This document shows positions 35,115-44,820 of a stretch of 64,000 nt of DNA, in pieces. The stretch covers positions 682,001 to 746,000 of the forward strand of contig NZ_QBKS01000001.1 in assembly GCF_003054285.1 (NCBI RefSeq), given 5' to 3'. Within the stretch, counting starts at the first letter, position 1; each line of letters begins with the position of its first letter. A program made the position numbers and the translations under genes. The notes below the pieces were generated by a model, which saw only the letters and a list, made by a program, of their open reading frames with translations, was not told the DNA's origin and made no database searches. The DNA is from Litoreibacter ponti. Its GTDB lineage: Bacteria; Pseudomonadota; Alphaproteobacteria; Rhodobacterales; Rhodobacteraceae.

Positions 35115-35312
35115 AGCGGGCTCTGGGTGCGGCGCCCCGCACCGCCAGGGTACGGGGATGTCTTTGAGGGAGGAAGACAGGAGACGCGAGACGCCGCATC
35201 CATAGGCTAAGCCAGCGCGACCTGCCTCGAACAGCCGTGTTCGCCGCAACGCCGCATCTGCGCTGCATCACGCCGAAATCCGCACCTATACTGCGCGGGT
35301 CCATGCTGCACC

Positions 35313-35332
35313 GCGTCACAGCTGCGTGACGC
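35313..35332. promoter_or_regulatory. Inverted repeat upstream of the MttB-family gene
   Basis: GCGTCAC and GTGACGC are perfect 7-bp arms around AGCTGC. The site lies about 210 nt upstream of the methyltransferase start and 77 nt upstream of the small ORF. It may be an operator or an RNA hairpin. Confidence 0.35.
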
Positions 35333-35408
35333 AAACAGACCTCGATGGCGCAAACGAGACAGACCCGTGCCCGCGCCGCCCCCGAACATGGGCGCAGGGA
35401 GGGCAGCC

Positions 35409-35504
35409 ATGCAAAGCTGCAACTGGAAAACCACGTTGATCGGGCGCACCATCGGGGCGCGCCGCGGACGTGCGGCCCGCGGAAGACCGAACAGGCTGAT
35501 CTGA
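35409..35504 (+). CDS. Possible 31-residue arginine-rich small protein
   Basis: An ATG preceded at 5-6 nt by GGGAGGG opens a 31-codon frame, MQSCNWKTTLIGRTIGARRG followed by RAARGRPNRLI and TGA. The ribosome binding site is stronger than that of the next gene, which starts 36 nt downstream. The Arg/Gly content resembles the basic N-terminus of that neighbour. It could be a leader peptide or a small functional protein; no homology can be asserted. Confidence 0.4.
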   Translation: MQSCNWKTTLIGRTIGARRGRAARGRPNRLI

Positions 35505-35540
35505 TCCACGCCTGCCCTTCTTCAGCGAAAGCCACATGCC

Positions 35541-37103
35541 ATGAACGATCAAACCCCTTCTCCGAGCCGCCGCTCCGGCGGACGTGTGGCGCGACGCGCG
35601 CAGCGCGCAGCCCCGCTTGCCGCCGACAAACGCGCCATTGGGCCCGGCCTGTCCGGCGGCACATTCAAGCCGCTCAGCGATGCCGACATCGCCCGCATCC
35701 ACGAGGCCGCCCTGACGGCGCTGGAAACCATCGGCCTCGCAGACGCGCCCGAGACCGGCGTCGCCCTGCTGACCGGCGCGGGGGCAATCCTTGGCGACGA
35801 TGGCCGACTGCGCTTCCCGCGCGCGCTGGTCGAGGACATGCTGGCGGTGGCCAATAAAGGGTTCTCGCTGGCCAGCCGCGACGGGCTGCATGATCTGGAG
35901 CTTGGCGGCACCCGGGTGCATTACGGCACCGCCGGTGCCGCCGTGCATCTGGTTGACGTGGCCGGGCGCGAATACCGTGACAGCACCGTGCAGGATCTGC
36001 ATGACGCGGCCCGCATCGCCGACCGGCTCGACAACATCCATTTCCTGCAGCGCCCGATGGTGTGCCGCGATATCGCGGACAATTACGAGATGGACCTGAA
36101 CACGGTCTACGCCTGCTGCGCAGGCACGACCAAGCATGTGGGCGTCTCGTTCACCGACCCCGACTACGTTGCGGGCGCGTTGGAGATGCTGCACATGATC
36201 GCGGGCAGCGAGGAGGCTTGGCGCGCAAGGCCGTTCTTGTCGAACTCGAACTGCTTCGTGGTCCCGCCAATGAAATTCGCCACAGAGGCCTGCCGCGTCA
36301 TGGAGGAATGCATCAAGGGCGGTATGCCTGTACTGCTTCTTTCGGCAGGCATGGCGGGTGCGACCGCGCCGCAGCCGCTGGCAGGCGCCATCTTGCAGGC
36401 GGTGGCGGAATGCCTTGCGGGGATCGTCTATGTCAATGCGATGGCGCCGGGCCACCCGGCGGTCTTCGGCACCTGGCCCTTCGGCCTGGATCTGCGCACC
36501 GGGGCCATGTCCGTGGGATCGGGGGAACAGGCGCTGCTCTCGGCGGGCTGCGCCCAGATGCACCAGTTCTACGGCATTCCGGGCGGGGCGGCCGGAGGGG
36601 CGTCTGATGCGAAGCTGCCGGACATGCAGGCGGGATGGGAGCAGATGTGCTCCAATGTGATGACCGGGCTGTCGGGGCTGAACATGGTTTATGAGGCCGC
36701 GGGCATGCACGCCTCGCTGCTGGGCTTTTGCCATGAAAGCCTGATCCTCGGCGATGATCTGATCGGCCAGGCCCTGCGCTGCGTGCGCGGGATCGAGGTA
36801 AGTGATGAAACACTCGCGCTCGACGTGATGCGCGAGACCTGTCTGGGCGCGGATGGCACGGGCGGCGTCGGTCATTACCTCGGCGCGGACCAGACGCTCA
36901 GCCGGATGGAAAGCGACTATGTCTACCCCGCCTTCGGCTGCCGCATGTCGCCCAAGGAGTGGGTCGAGAAGGAAAAGCCTGACCTGATCGCGCAGGCGAC
37001 TGCGCGTAAAGAGGCCATCCTGGCGGAGCCGTCACCTGCAGCGTTCAACCCGGAACTCGACCAGGCGCTACGCGCGCGGTTCAACATCCATCTGTCGGTC
37101 TGA
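35541..37103 (+). CDS. MttB-family corrinoid methyltransferase (non-pyrrolysine)
   Basis: A 520-residue member of the trimethylamine methyltransferase superfamily, a TIM barrel that transfers a methyl group from a quaternary amine to a corrinoid protein. Motifs include GTRVHYGTAGAAVHLVD, TKHVGVSFTDPDYV, PLLL-type core LLLSAGMAGATAPQPLAGA and a C-terminal GADGTGGVGHYLGADQTL. There is no in-frame TAG, so it does not use pyrrolysine; relatives such as MtgB demethylate glycine betaine and MtpB proline betaine, so the substrate here is probably a betaine-like compound. The N-terminus RRSGGRVARRAQR is basic. The reactivase at 13.5 kb and the pterin methyltransferase at 10.5 kb are plausible partners. 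Confidence 0.87.
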   Translation: MNDQTPSPSRRSGGRVARRAQRAAPLAADKRAIGPGLSGGTFKPLSDADIARIHEAALTALETIGLADAPETGVALLTGAGAILGDDGRLRFPRALVEDMLAVANKGFSLASRDGLHDLELGGTRVHYGTAGAAVHLVDVAGREYRDSTVQDLHDAARIADRLDNIHFLQRPMVCRDIADNYEMDLNTVYACCAGTTKHVGVSFTDPDYVAGALEMLHMIAGSEEAWRARPFLSNSNCFVVPPMKFATEACRVMEECIKGGMPVLLLSAGMAGATAPQPLAGAILQAVAECLAGIVYVNAMAPGHPAVFGTWPFGLDLRTGAMSVGSGEQALLSAGCAQMHQFYGIPGGAAGGASDAKLPDMQAGWEQMCSNVMTGLSGLNMVYEAAGMHASLLGFCHESLILGDDLIGQALRCVRGIEVSDETLALDVMRETCLGADGTGGVGHYLGADQTLSRMESDYVYPAFGCRMSPKEWVEKEKPDLIAQATARKEAILAEPSPAAFNPELDQALRARFNIHLSV

Positions 37104-37140
37104 GCGGAGCGCCGAAGGGCCTTCCCCGCGCGCGGCGCGC

Positions 37141-37782
37141 TTAGGCGCCGAGCGCGGCTGCGTCCCGGGCCAAGGCGGTGATGCCCTCCCAGTCGCCCGC
37201 CTGCATCTTCGCCTTCGGTGCGACCCACGATCCGCCCGCGCAGACCACGTTCGGCAGGCTCAGATAATCCATCGCATTGGACGCGCTGACACCGCCCGTG
37301 GGGCAGAATTTCACCTGCGGGATCGGCGCGCCGATGGCTTTCAGCGCCGCCGCACCGCCGGAGGCCTCGGCCGGGAAGAATTTCAGCATGGAATAGCCGC
37401 GCTCCAGCAGCGCCATCGCCTCGGACGCGGTCGCGGCGCCGGGCAGCAGCGGCAGACCTGCCTCGAGACAGGCATCGAGCAGCTTGTCGGTCGCGCCGGG
37501 CGAAACGCCGAACACCGCGCCTGCATCGACCGCATTGTGCACGTCCTGCGGCGTCAAAAGCGTCCCCGCCCCCACGACGCCGCCCTCGACTTTTGCCATC
37601 TCGGCGATGACCTCCAATGCGGCGGGCGTGCGCAGTGTAACCTCCAACGCCGGCAAGCCGCCTGCGACCAGAGCTTCGGCCAAGGGCTGGGCATCGGCCA
37701 CATCATCGACGACCAGTACGGGCACGATGGGCGCCAATTGGCAAATCTCAATGGCCTTCTGGCTAGAGGCGTGCGGGGTCAT
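37141..37782 (-). CDS. eda: 2-dehydro-3-deoxy-phosphogluconate aldolase
   Basis: Eda cleaves KDPG to pyruvate and glyceraldehyde-3-phosphate, and many versions also act on 4-hydroxy-2-oxoglutarate. The 213-residue class I aldolase has the catalytic Glu in ALEVTLRTPAALEVI, GVVGAGTLLTPQD and the Schiff-base Lys in MLKFFPAEASGG, then VKFCPTGGVSASNAMDYL. It follows edd by 77 nt on the same strand, forming the Entner-Doudoroff pair. Confidence 0.95.
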   Translation of the reverse strand: MTPHASSQKAIEICQLAPIVPVLVVDDVADAQPLAEALVAGGLPALEVTLRTPAALEVIAEMAKVEGGVVGAGTLLTPQDVHNAVDAGAVFGVSPGATDKLLDACLEAGLPLLPGAATASEAMALLERGYSMLKFFPAEASGGAAALKAIGAPIPQVKFCPTGGVSASNAMDYLSLPNVVCAGGSWVAPKAKMQAGDWEGITALARDAAALGA

Positions 37783-37859
37783 GTTGGGTCGTCCTTCCTG
37801 TCTGGCCGGAACTGCCTCCGGCGGGAATATTTTTGAAGCAATGAAGCCTGCGGGGCAAG

Positions 37860-39665
37860 CTAGACCACTACTCCCGCCCCGGTATCGGCGGTGCCTGCGG
37901 TCTGACGGAAGATCGAGAACAGCTCGCGCCCGATCCCGTGGCCATTGTCGCTTAGGTCAGGCGTGGCTGGGGCGCGGGCAGAGACATCGGGTGTCAGCAC
38001 CTCGAGCGTGCCCTGCACCGCGTCGAGCCGCACCAGATCGCCGTCGCGCAGCTTGCCTATCAGGCCGCCATCGACCGCTTCGGGGCTGACATGGATCGCG
38101 GCGGGCACCTTGCCCGATGCGCCGGACATGCGGCCATCGGTGACCAGCGCGACCTTGAGACCCTTGTCCTGCAGATTGGCGAGCGGCGGGGTCAGGCCGT
38201 GAAGCTCCGGCATCCCGTTGGCCTTGGGTCCCTGAAACCGCACCACGATGATCGTATCGGACGTGATTTCACCGGATTTGCAGGCCGCCTTGACCTGATC
38301 CTGATTTTCGAACACTCGCGCCGGGGCCTCGATCACGTGGCGCTCGGGCGCCACGGCGGACACCTTGATCACGCCGCGCCCCAGATTGCCCTGCAGCTGC
38401 TTCAGGCCACCCTCCTTGGCGAACGGATCGGAGGCGGGGCGCAGGATGCGGTCGTTTTGGGTCTCGCGCGGGGCGTCTTCCCACGTGACCTCGCCGCCTT
38501 TCAGCTTGGGGTCCTTGGCATAAAGGCCGAGGCCGTCGCCCATCACTGTGCGCGTATCGGGATGCAAAAGCCCCGCGTCGAGCAGCTCGCCGATCATATA
38601 AGTCAGTCCGCCCGCCGCGTGGAAATGGTTCACGTCCGCCAGACCGTTGGGATAGACTCGCGCCATCAGCGGCGTCGCGTCGGAGATATCGGCAAGGTCC
38701 TGCAGATCGAGGATCACCCCCGCAGCCCGGGCCATGGCGATGATATGAATGACCAGATTGGTCGAACCGCCGGTGGCCATCAGACCGACCAGACCGTTCA
38801 CAAAGGTTTTCTCGTCCAGAATGTCCGAAACCGGCGTGTAGTCATTGCCAAGCGCGGTAATTTCGAGCGCGCGCTTCGTGCCATAGGCGGTCAGCGCATC
38901 GCGCATCTCGGTGCCGGGATTGACGAAGCTGGCACCGGGCAGGTGCAGCCCCATGAACTCCATCAGCATCTGGTTGGAATTCGCCGTGCCGTAGAAAGTG
39001 CAGGTGCCCGCGGAGTGGTAAGAGGCCATCTCGGCCTCCATCAGCTTATCGCGGCCGACCTCGCCCGCGGCGAATTGCTGGCGGACCTTGGCTTTCTCGT
39101 CATTGGGCAGGCCGGATTGCATCGGGCCTGCGGGCAGGAAGATGCCGGGGATATAGCCGAAGGTCGCGGCGGCGATGATCAGGCCGGGCACAATCTTGTC
39201 GCAGACGCCGAGGTAGACCGCGCTGTCGAATGTGTTGTGGCTCAGCGCGACGCCTGCGGAGAGCGCGATCACATCGCGTGAGAATAGCGACAGCTCCATC
39301 CCGACCTGGCCCTGGGTGACCCCGTCGCACATGGCGGGCACGCCCCCTGCAACCTGCGCCGTGCCGCCGTTTTTGCGCGCGACCTGCTTGATCAGGTCCG
39401 GGTAGGTGGCGAAGGGCTGGTGGGCCGACAGCATGTCGTTATAGGCGGTGACGATGCCGATATTCGGAGCTTTCTCGGCAATAAGCGCGCCCTTGTCGTC
39501 CGCCATCGCGGCATAGGCATGGGCCTGATTGCCGCAGCTCAGATGCGCGCGACGCGGGCCTTCCTCGGCGGCCTGGCGCATGCGGGACAGGTAGGTTCCG
39601 CGGGCGTCAGCGGAGCGGGAAATGATGCGTTGGGTGACGTCTTCGATCTTTGGGTTGAGCGGCAT
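37860..39665 (-). CDS. edd: 6-phosphogluconate dehydratase
   Basis: Edd dehydrates 6-phosphogluconate to KDPG. The 601-residue IlvD/Edd family protein matches the length of E. coli Edd. Iron-sulfur ligands are in AHLSCGNQAHAYA, GVPAMCDGVTQGQ and AGTCTFYGTANSNQ; the C-terminal VALVTDGRMSGASGKVPAAIHV is typical. The ATG at 39665 (MPLNPK) has GGAGG five bases upstream; the longer frame to 39788 includes non-family residues and runs across the operator. A GTTAGCGCTAAC palindrome is 35 nt upstream. Confidence 0.95.
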   Translation of the reverse strand: MPLNPKIEDVTQRIISRSADARGTYLSRMRQAAEEGPRRAHLSCGNQAHAYAAMADDKGALIAEKAPNIGIVTAYNDMLSAHQPFATYPDLIKQVARKNGGTAQVAGGVPAMCDGVTQGQVGMELSLFSRDVIALSAGVALSHNTFDSAVYLGVCDKIVPGLIIAAATFGYIPGIFLPAGPMQSGLPNDEKAKVRQQFAAGEVGRDKLMEAEMASYHSAGTCTFYGTANSNQMLMEFMGLHLPGASFVNPGTEMRDALTAYGTKRALEITALGNDYTPVSDILDEKTFVNGLVGLMATGGSTNLVIHIIAMARAAGVILDLQDLADISDATPLMARVYPNGLADVNHFHAAGGLTYMIGELLDAGLLHPDTRTVMGDGLGLYAKDPKLKGGEVTWEDAPRETQNDRILRPASDPFAKEGGLKQLQGNLGRGVIKVSAVAPERHVIEAPARVFENQDQVKAACKSGEITSDTIIVVRFQGPKANGMPELHGLTPPLANLQDKGLKVALVTDGRMSGASGKVPAAIHVSPEAVDGGLIGKLRDGDLVRLDAVQGTLEVLTPDVSARAPATPDLSDNGHGIGRELFSIFRQTAGTADTGAGVVV

Positions 39666-39699
39666 GAGGTCCTCCATTCTTGTGGCACGACATATCTTC

Positions 39700-39711
39700 G
39701 TTAGCGCTAAC
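39700..39711. promoter_or_regulatory. LacI-type operator upstream of edd
   Basis: GTTAGCGCTAAC, a perfect 12-bp palindrome identical to the site before zwf, lies 35 nt upstream of the edd start. The pair suggests one regulon for the Entner-Doudoroff genes. The site is also 127 nt upstream of the divergent multicopper oxidase gene. Confidence 0.7.
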
Positions 39712-39837
39712 AATCCAGCCGAAAAGCGGTAGAAAGTGTCGCAGCGCGCGGCCGACGCATCCTGCGGTGATTTGAACCTTGGAAACACGCGCGCGCACGA
39801 TCTACCTTAGGCGGGTAAATACAGGAGCCCGCATCCC

Positions 39838-41142
39838 ATGTCTCTGAGCCGCCGATCCTTCCTTGCAAGTTCCGCCGCCGCGCTGTGGCTGCCGCGCGCC
39901 GGTCTTGCCGCGAGCCCCGCGATCCTGAGGGCCGCGCCAGTCACAGCACAGATCCTGCCAGAGGGCGACGGCGTGACCGAGATGCTGGGCTACAATGGCT
40001 CGACCCCGGGGCCAGAGCTGCGGTATCGGCAAGGCGACACGCTGGACCTGCGCTTTGAGAACGCCATCGGCGACGGCTCGGCGGTGCATTGGCACGGTAT
40101 CCGTATCGACAACGCCATGGACGGGGTGCCATATCTGACGCAGACGATGGTGGAGGACGGCGAGAGCTTCGACTATCGCTTCAGCCTTCCCGATGCCGGC
40201 ACCTACTGGTACCATTCCCACAACCGCTCGTGGGAGCAGGTCGCGCGGGGGCTTTACGGCCCGCTGATCATCGAAGAAGCCAACCCGCCCGCGGTCGATC
40301 ACGACATCACGGTGATCGTGGACGATTGGCGGATTGAGCGGACGGGAGAGATGATCGAGGATTTCGGCTCCCGCCATGATTTCTCCCACGCAGGCCGGCT
40401 TGGCAGCTTCGCGCGCATCATCGCCTCGGTCGATCAGGTGCGGCGCGGGGACCGGGTGCGTCTGCGGCTGATAAACACGGCCACCGCGCGCATTTTCCCG
40501 CTGGAGCTGTCGGGGATCGAGGGCAAGATCGTCGCGCTGGACGGTATGGGGTTGGCCACGCCTGCACAGATCGGGCGGCTGATGATCGCCCCGGCGCAGC
40601 GGGTGGATATCCTTGCGCATGTGACCGACACGATTGCCTTCACCTTCCCGACCCGCGGCGAGCCCTACCCGATGGGCGAGATCAAGGCCGACGGCGACAA
40701 CCCGACGCCGATCACCGAGCCAATCCCCGCCCTGCCCGCCGCAGATGTGCCGCGCCCCGCCGCCGAGCCAAACCAGACCGCCACCCTGACCCTGCAAGGG
40801 GGTGCCATGGGTGGGCGCCACGCGGGCGATGACATCTGGGCGCTCAACGGCATCTCCAATCTTCCGGACGCCCCATGGCGCAGCTTCAAACGCGGCGAAA
40901 CCGTGCGGCTGAGCCTTGTGAACGAGACCGCCTTCCCGCACGGCATCCACCTGCACGGGCATCATTTCCACGAGGTGCTGGACGACGGCAGCCTCGGCCC
41001 GCTGCGCGACACAAGCCTGGTCATGCGCGAACAGCGCCGCGACATCGTCTGCGTCTTCGACAATCCCGGCAAATGGCTGCTGCATTGCCACATGCTGGGC
41101 CATCAGGCGGCCGGCATGAAGACCTGGGTCGAGGTTGTGTAG
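39838..41142 (+). CDS. Multicopper oxidase, Tat-exported
   Basis: A 434-residue periplasmic three-domain copper oxidase. The N-terminus has a Tat signal (SRRSFLASSAAALWL, cleaved near GLAA). Copper ligands are HWHGIRIDNAMDG, WYHSHNRSWEQ, HGIHLHGHHFHEVL and LLHCHMLGHQAAGM, so both the trinuclear centre and type 1 site with axial Met are complete. There is no methionine-rich insert of CueO type, so a copper-tolerance role is not evident; oxidation of metals or phenolics is possible. It is divergent from edd. Confidence 0.9.
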   Translation: MSLSRRSFLASSAAALWLPRAGLAASPAILRAAPVTAQILPEGDGVTEMLGYNGSTPGPELRYRQGDTLDLRFENAIGDGSAVHWHGIRIDNAMDGVPYLTQTMVEDGESFDYRFSLPDAGTYWYHSHNRSWEQVARGLYGPLIIEEANPPAVDHDITVIVDDWRIERTGEMIEDFGSRHDFSHAGRLGSFARIIASVDQVRRGDRVRLRLINTATARIFPLELSGIEGKIVALDGMGLATPAQIGRLMIAPAQRVDILAHVTDTIAFTFPTRGEPYPMGEIKADGDNPTPITEPIPALPAADVPRPAAEPNQTATLTLQGGAMGGRHAGDDIWALNGISNLPDAPWRSFKRGETVRLSLVNETAFPHGIHLHGHHFHEVLDDGSLGPLRDTSLVMREQRRDIVCVFDNPGKWLLHCHMLGHQAAGMKTWVEVV

Positions 41143-41235
41143 AACGCGTGCAAAGGATCGAGCGCGAAGCTCGCTTTTCGCGGCCTCGTCTCCGATAGGC
41201 GCACTCACGCAATGTGAACCAGGAGCCCCTGCCCC

Positions 41236-42039
41236 ATGATCCCCTTTCTAAGCCTGTTGGCGCTGATCGCAGCGGTGGCCTTTGGCTGGGAATGGCGGCG
41301 TCGGAGGCGTCGCAAGGCTTTGCTGGAAAGCCGCCTGTCCCCTGCGGAGCGCGCGCGGGTGGCAGAACTTGTGCCGATCATTGCGCGCCTGCCTGCGGCG
41401 CTCAACGGTCCGCTTGAGGGCAAGATGCGGCTGTTTTTGCATCAGACGCGTATGATTGGTTGCGACGGGCTGGAAGTGACCGATGATATGCGCCTATCCA
41501 TCGCGGCGCAGGCCTGTTTGCTGATCGTCAACACAGAGGCTTGGTATAGCAGCCTGCGCACGATCCTTATTTATCCCTCGGCGTTCAAGGCGCGCGACGA
41601 GAGCGAGGATGGCCTGGTCGTGCATGAGGAGCAGGTTCGGCTGGGCGAAAGCTGGGCCAGTGGCCCGGTGGTTTTGTCCTGGTCACACGCGGAGCAAGGC
41701 GCGATCGATGATGTGGATGGGCACAACGTGGTGCTGCACGAATTTGCCCATCAGCTTGATGCCCTGTCAGGCAAGGCAAACGGTATTCCGGTGCTGGGCA
41801 GCTCGCGGCAGATGCTAAAATGGGCGTCCGTGTTCTCCCGCGCCTATGAGGAACACCGCCAAGGGGTTATGCTGGACCGCGGATCCGTTCTGGACCCTTA
41901 CGGCGCAGAGAATTACGCCGAATTCTTCGCCGTGACGATCGAAGTGTTCTTCGAAAAACCCGCGCGGCTGAAAGAAGAACTGCCCGAAGTGTACGGGCAG
42001 GTCTCCCAGCTTTTGAACCTTGATCCGGCCGGCTGGTGA
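41236..42039 (+). CDS. mtfA: MtfA-type zinc metallopeptidase (M90)
   Basis: A 267-residue protein with one N-terminal membrane helix (IPFLSLLALIAAVAFGW) and the zinc motif VLHEFAHQLDALSG (HExxH) followed by a downstream Glu in YAEFFAVTIEVFFE. MtfA of E. coli binds the glucose-phosphotransferase repressor Mlc. Here it lies 4 nt from the convergent end of the agl operon, so a sugar link may be coincidental. AGGAG is about 12 nt before the ATG. Confidence 0.87.
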   Translation: MIPFLSLLALIAAVAFGWEWRRRRRRKALLESRLSPAERARVAELVPIIARLPAALNGPLEGKMRLFLHQTRMIGCDGLEVTDDMRLSIAAQACLLIVNTEAWYSSLRTILIYPSAFKARDESEDGLVVHEEQVRLGESWASGPVVLSWSHAEQGAIDDVDGHNVVLHEFAHQLDALSGKANGIPVLGSSRQMLKWASVFSRAYEEHRQGVMLDRGSVLDPYGAENYAEFFAVTIEVFFEKPARLKEELPEVYGQVSQLLNLDPAGW

Positions 42040-42043
42040 GCCT

Positions 42044-43141
<1,098 letters not shown>

Positions 43142-43155
43142 AGGTCCGTCCCTCC

Positions 43156-44811
43156 CTAGTCTTTCTTGAGCGCAAAGCAGGGCTGCCAGGGCCCAAGATG
43201 AAGTTTTCCGTCGGGCCCGGGCCCGGTAGAGCCCAACTCGGAGCCGATCGGCAGCCATTTGCCGCCGGGCATGTCGACCGTGGCGGGCTGGTCGCTGAGA
43301 TTGAAGGCGCAGAAGATCGACTCCGTGCCGTGGCTGCGGGTGAAGCGCAGAACGCTGCCTTCGGCCGCCAGGTCGCTATGGTCGCCCTTCACCAGCGCCG
43401 TATGCGCGCGGCGGAAGGCCAGCGCGTTGCGGTAGTGATGCAGCGGGGCCGCCGGGTCGCTTTCCTGCGCGTCGACCGAGCGCATCAGGTGGTCATGGCT
43501 GACCGGCAGCCACGGCTGCGCGGCGGAGAAGCCGCCATTTTGGTTGCTGGGCTCCCAGACCATCGGCGTCCGGCAGCCGTCGCGGCCCTTGAATTCCGGC
43601 CAGAACTGGATGCCGTAGGGGTCTTGCAGATCCTCGAAGGCCACATCGGCCTCGGGCAGGCCCAGCTCTTCGCCCTGGTACAGGCAGATCGAGCCGCGCA
43701 GGGAGATCATCAGCGTGGTGAAGCAACGATGGGCCGCGGGCGTCAGGCCCCAGCGGGTGATGTGGCGCACGACATCGTGGTTCGAAAACGCCCAGCAGGC
43801 CCAGCCATCGGGCGCGGCCGCGTCGAGCTTTTGCATCGTGTCCACGACCCGCTCTGCCGTCAGGGTGTTGCCCGAAAGGAACTCGAACGCATAGCACATA
43901 TGCACCTTGTCATCGCCCGAAGTGTACTCGCCCAGAATCTCGAGCCCGCGCTGCGCATCGCCCACCTCGCCCACCGTGGTGGAGCCGGGGTATTCGTCGA
44001 GAAGTGCGCGGAAGCGTTTGAGAAACTCGAGGTTTTCCGGCTGGTTCTTTGAGTAGACATGTTCTTGGTGATTGTAGGGGTTCACCGAGGGCGCGATGGA
44101 GGCGTTGCGCTGTTCCTTCGGGAGCGCGGGATTGTCCCGCAGTTCCTTGTCGGCAAAATAGAAGTTGATCGTGTCGAGCCGGAAGCCGTCCACGCCGCGG
44201 TCGAGCCAGAACCGCGCCACATCGAGAAGCGCGTTTTGCACGTCCGGGTTGTGGAAGTTCAGATCGGGCTGGGAGCGCAGGAAGTTGTGCAGGAAATACT
44301 GCTCGCGCCGCGGCTCCCACGACCACGCCGGGCCGCCGAAGATCGACAGCCAGTTATTGGGCGGCGTGCCATCGGGCTTGGGATCGGACCACACGTACCA
44401 GTCGCATTTGTCATTGTCGCGGCTGTGGGCGCATTCCTGAAACCACGGGTGCTGGTCGGAGGTATGCGACAACACCAGATCAATGATCACCTTGATGCCG
44501 CGTTCATGGGCCGACGCCACCAGCACGTCGAAATCGCTCAGGTGGCCAAACATCGGGTCCACGTCACAATAGTCGGAGACGTCGTAGCCAAAATCCTTCA
44601 TGGGCGACATGAAGAAGGGCGAAATCCAGATCGCGTCCACGCCCAGCGTTGCGATGTAGGGCATGCGGGAGACGATCCCCAGCAGATCCCCCACCCCGTC
44701 GCCATTGCTGTCCTGAAAGCTGCGCGGGTAGATCTGATAAATCGCCGCACCGCGCCACCAATCGGTGTCCTGCGCCGATTGCGCTTTCAGCTTCGGGTCC
44801 ATTTTGGTCAT
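43156..44811 (-). CDS. aglA: Alpha-glucosidase, GH13
   Basis: A 551-residue cytoplasmic GH13 alpha-glucosidase that hydrolyses sucrose, maltose or trehalose-like sugars taken up by the transporter. Signatures are AAIYQIYPRSFQDSNGDGVG, VIIDLVLSHTSDQH, the nucleophile Asp in GVDGFRLDTINF, the acid/base Glu in TTVGEVGD and FSNHDVVRH. No signal peptide. It sits between aglG (9 nt) and aglK (15 nt), which fixes its role in the agl pathway. Confidence 0.93.
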   Translation of the reverse strand: MTKMDPKLKAQSAQDTDWWRGAAIYQIYPRSFQDSNGDGVGDLLGIVSRMPYIATLGVDAIWISPFFMSPMKDFGYDVSDYCDVDPMFGHLSDFDVLVASAHERGIKVIIDLVLSHTSDQHPWFQECAHSRDNDKCDWYVWSDPKPDGTPPNNWLSIFGGPAWSWEPRREQYFLHNFLRSQPDLNFHNPDVQNALLDVARFWLDRGVDGFRLDTINFYFADKELRDNPALPKEQRNASIAPSVNPYNHQEHVYSKNQPENLEFLKRFRALLDEYPGSTTVGEVGDAQRGLEILGEYTSGDDKVHMCYAFEFLSGNTLTAERVVDTMQKLDAAAPDGWACWAFSNHDVVRHITRWGLTPAAHRCFTTLMISLRGSICLYQGEELGLPEADVAFEDLQDPYGIQFWPEFKGRDGCRTPMVWEPSNQNGGFSAAQPWLPVSHDHLMRSVDAQESDPAAPLHHYRNALAFRRAHTALVKGDHSDLAAEGSVLRFTRSHGTESIFCAFNLSDQPATVDMPGGKWLPIGSELGSTGPGPDGKLHLGPWQPCFALKKD

Positions 44812-44820
44812 CGTGGTCTC

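Larger units (their letters stand above)
35115..35540. other. 426-nt region upstream of the MttB-family gene
   Basis: No large gene was found. The stretch holds a 7-bp inverted repeat at 35313-35332 and a short ORF with a strong ribosome binding site at 35409-35504, both listed separately. The rest is plain GC-rich sequence. It presumably carries the promoter of the methyltransferase gene. Confidence 0.6.

Noticed and set aside
35541..37103. Pyrrolysine-containing trimethylamine methyltransferase
   Set aside because: The frame is open through all 520 codons without TAG, so it belongs to the non-pyrrolysine branch.
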